Translations under genes and position numbers: made by a program
From: Clostridia bacterium
GTDB lineage: Bacteria > Bacillota > Clostridia > Oscillospirales > CAG-272
Direction: 5' to 3'
DNA: 5,089 nt
Assembly: GCA_017556845.1 (NCBI GenBank)
Contig: JAFYMA010000135.1
Span: forward strand, 1 to 5,089
Notes under the pieces: generated by a model
Seen by the model: the letters and a program-made list of their open reading frames with translations, nothing else
What the model was told of the DNA's origin: nothing
Database searches by the model: none
Part shown: piece by piece, positions 4,132 through 5,089 of the stretch
Layout: the number at the start of each line of letters is the position of its first letter
How positions within the stretch are numbered: position 1 is the first letter of the stretch

Positions 4132-5043
4132 ATGAAAAAAATATTTCTTTCTTCAATAGCACTCGTTCTTGCCGTGTGTACGTTATCTGCGTGCGGCGGC
4201 AGTACGGAGGCACAAAGTGAATTACAGCAGACGGAGCATCAGACACAGGCGCAGACGGAAGCTCAGACACAGGCACAAACAGAGCCTGAAATAACGGATA
4301 CGTCATTGCCTAAGGATAAGGAGTATTCAGTGCTTTTTATCGGTAACAGCTTTACTTACTGCAGCGATATGCCCTCAGCACTGTTTGCACCGCTTTGCAC
4401 TGCGGCAGGATATAACGTAAAGGTAGATTCCGTGACGAGAGGCGGATATTATCTGCATCAGTTTGCAAATCAGAATGACGAATACGGCAGAAAAGTAACT
4501 CAGATGCTCAGAGATAATACGTACGATTACGTGGTCATACAGGAGCAGAGCGGTAACGCCGTATACAGCCCCAAGAGCTTTTTTGCAGGCGTTCGTTCGA
4601 TCGCAAGGCTTGTTGAGCGTTACAACGACGGAGAGCTTGTGCTGTTTGAAACGTGGGGATATAAAACGGGCTATCACCTTTTGCCCACTCACGGCGGCAG
4701 CACTGAAATGATGGAGATCAAAATGCGCGCTGCGTACACAGCCATCGGCGAAGAGCTTGGATGCAAGGTAGCACTCGTAGGCGTTGCGTTTATGGATATA
4801 TTCACAAACGAAAAAGCGATCGAGCTGTACGATAAGGACCTGTCGCACCCGTCAAAAAGCGGAAGCCTGCTTGCCGCATACACGATATTCTCAACGATAT
4901 TCGAATCCGATGTGCGCGGCATCACGTTCGATACGGGCGTAAGAAGAAGCGAGATAAAGCCGTTACAGCAGGCGGCGTATACGGCAGTATTTGAAGAGCA
5001 TCCCGTGCCGAAAAGACACCGTATAGACTCAACGGAGATGTAA
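4132..5043 (+). CDS. SGNH/GDSL-type hydrolase lipoprotein
   Basis: This 303-residue predicted surface lipoprotein has the signal MKKIFLSSIALVLAV and the lipobox LSAC ending at Cys21. A Gln/Thr/Glu-rich linker (to ~residue 60) carries an eight-residue repeat. The SGNH fold follows. Block I is VLFIGNSFTYCSDMP with the nucleophile Ser73. A block II-like Gly is in TRGGYYLHQF (104-105). A block III-like segment is YVVIQEQSGN (135-142), and block V is DLSHPSKSG with Asp236 and His239. GNSFT and IQEQS are typical of the DUF4886-like branch, often found on carbohydrate- or ester-cleaving enzymes. A deacetylase or esterase acting on wall or dietary polysaccharide is inferred; no glycan-binding module is present. 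I start at the ATG at 4132, eight bases after AAGGAG (4118-4123). The in-frame GTG at 4129 is only five bases away and would add one residue. Confidence 0.87.
   Translation: MKKIFLSSIALVLAVCTLSACGGSTEAQSELQQTEHQTQAQTEAQTQAQTEPEITDTSLPKDKEYSVLFIGNSFTYCSDMPSALFAPLCTAAGYNVKVDSVTRGGYYLHQFANQNDEYGRKVTQMLRDNTYDYVVIQEQSGNAVYSPKSFFAGVRSIARLVERYNDGELVLFETWGYKTGYHLLPTHGGSTEMMEIKMRAAYTAIGEELGCKVALVGVAFMDIFTNEKAIELYDKDLSHPSKSGSLLAAYTIFSTIFESDVRGITFDTGVRRSEIKPLQQAAYTAVFEEHPVPKRHRIDSTEM
4240..4287 (+). repeat. 24-bp tandem repeat coding for the Q/T-rich linker
   Basis: Two 24-bp units (4240-4263 and 4264-4287) match at 19 of 24 positions and encode QTQAQTEA and QTQAQTEP. The first 11 bases are identical; four of the five differences are A/G exchanges. 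The repeat lies in the linker between the lipid anchor and the hydrolase domain, where it probably acts as a flexible spacer and can change in copy number. Confidence 0.7.
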
Positions 5044-5062
5044 AATATAACAGGAACGTGAT

Positions 5063-5087
5063 GCGGGAGGCGGAACGCCTCCCCTAC
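5063..5087 (-). repeat. GTAG-headed palindromic repeat, copy D
   Basis: On the - strand a GTAG head (5087-5084) overlaps a perfect stem, GGGAGGCG pairing with CGCCTCCC (5065-5072 and 5076-5083) around a three-base loop, with tail CCG. The head and tail match the copies at 554 and 804 on the opposite strand, while the arms differ. It sits 20 bases after the SGNH gene stop and could also help end that transcript. The window closes two bases past it, so the flank cannot be judged. Confidence 0.65.
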
Positions 5088-5089
5088 GG

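Noticed and set aside
4375..4848. 157-codon - strand frame opposite the SGNH hydrolase gene
   Set aside because: It is antisense to conserved SGNH blocks and has no promoter, ribosome site or recognisable domain.
1..5089. CRISPR array, insertion sequence, rRNA or known riboswitch
   Set aside because: No regularly spaced direct repeats, no transposase frame, no rRNA-like sequence and no recognisable riboswitch core were found.

Overview
The window looks like chromosomal DNA of a low-to-moderate GC member of the Clostridia, probably an uncultured gut Oscillospiraceae/Lachnospiraceae-type bacterium. This rests on a DUF4364 winged-helix protein, a small SigH-like sigma factor, a double zinc-ribbon protein of the zf-trcl type, Gram-positive lipoprotein signals, AAGGAG-type ribosome sites and near-perfect TTGACA/TATAAT promoters. 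The organism is inferred from recognised families, not from a database match.

Layout. 1-285 (+): a small membrane protein of unknown function whose upstream context is outside the window. 286-876: a gene-poor convergent gap of about 590 bp. It holds a short Cys-rich open frame that overlaps several strong hairpins, an intrinsic terminator, two further stem-loops and three GTAG-headed palindromic repeats. 877-2163 (-): a lipoprotein with an NlpC/P60-like cysteine-peptidase domain and a C-terminal beta-sandwich-like domain, read from a consensus promoter at 2210-2238. 2320-2841 (-): DUF4364, with its own terminator at 2267-2303. 2842-3080: a divergent promoter region. 3081-3626 (+): the sigma factor. 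3632-3693: a GC-rich tRNA-like fold. 3733-4017 (+): the zinc-ribbon protein, closed by a strong terminator. 4132-5043 (+): an SGNH-hydrolase lipoprotein with its own promoter. A fourth GTAG repeat ends the window.

How the genes relate. There is no evident large operon: most genes are single units with their own promoter and/or terminator. Two encode predicted surface lipoproteins (a peptidoglycan- or protein-active cysteine hydrolase and an esterase-like hydrolase), two are probable transcription proteins transcribed divergently (DUF4364 and the sigma factor), and one is a small cytoplasmic zinc protein. No CRISPR array, rRNA, intact insertion sequence or phage gene was seen. The most unusual items are the scattered GTAG-headed repeats, the Cys-rich mini-ORF/structured segment at 298-491, and the degenerate tRNA-like element at 3632-3693.
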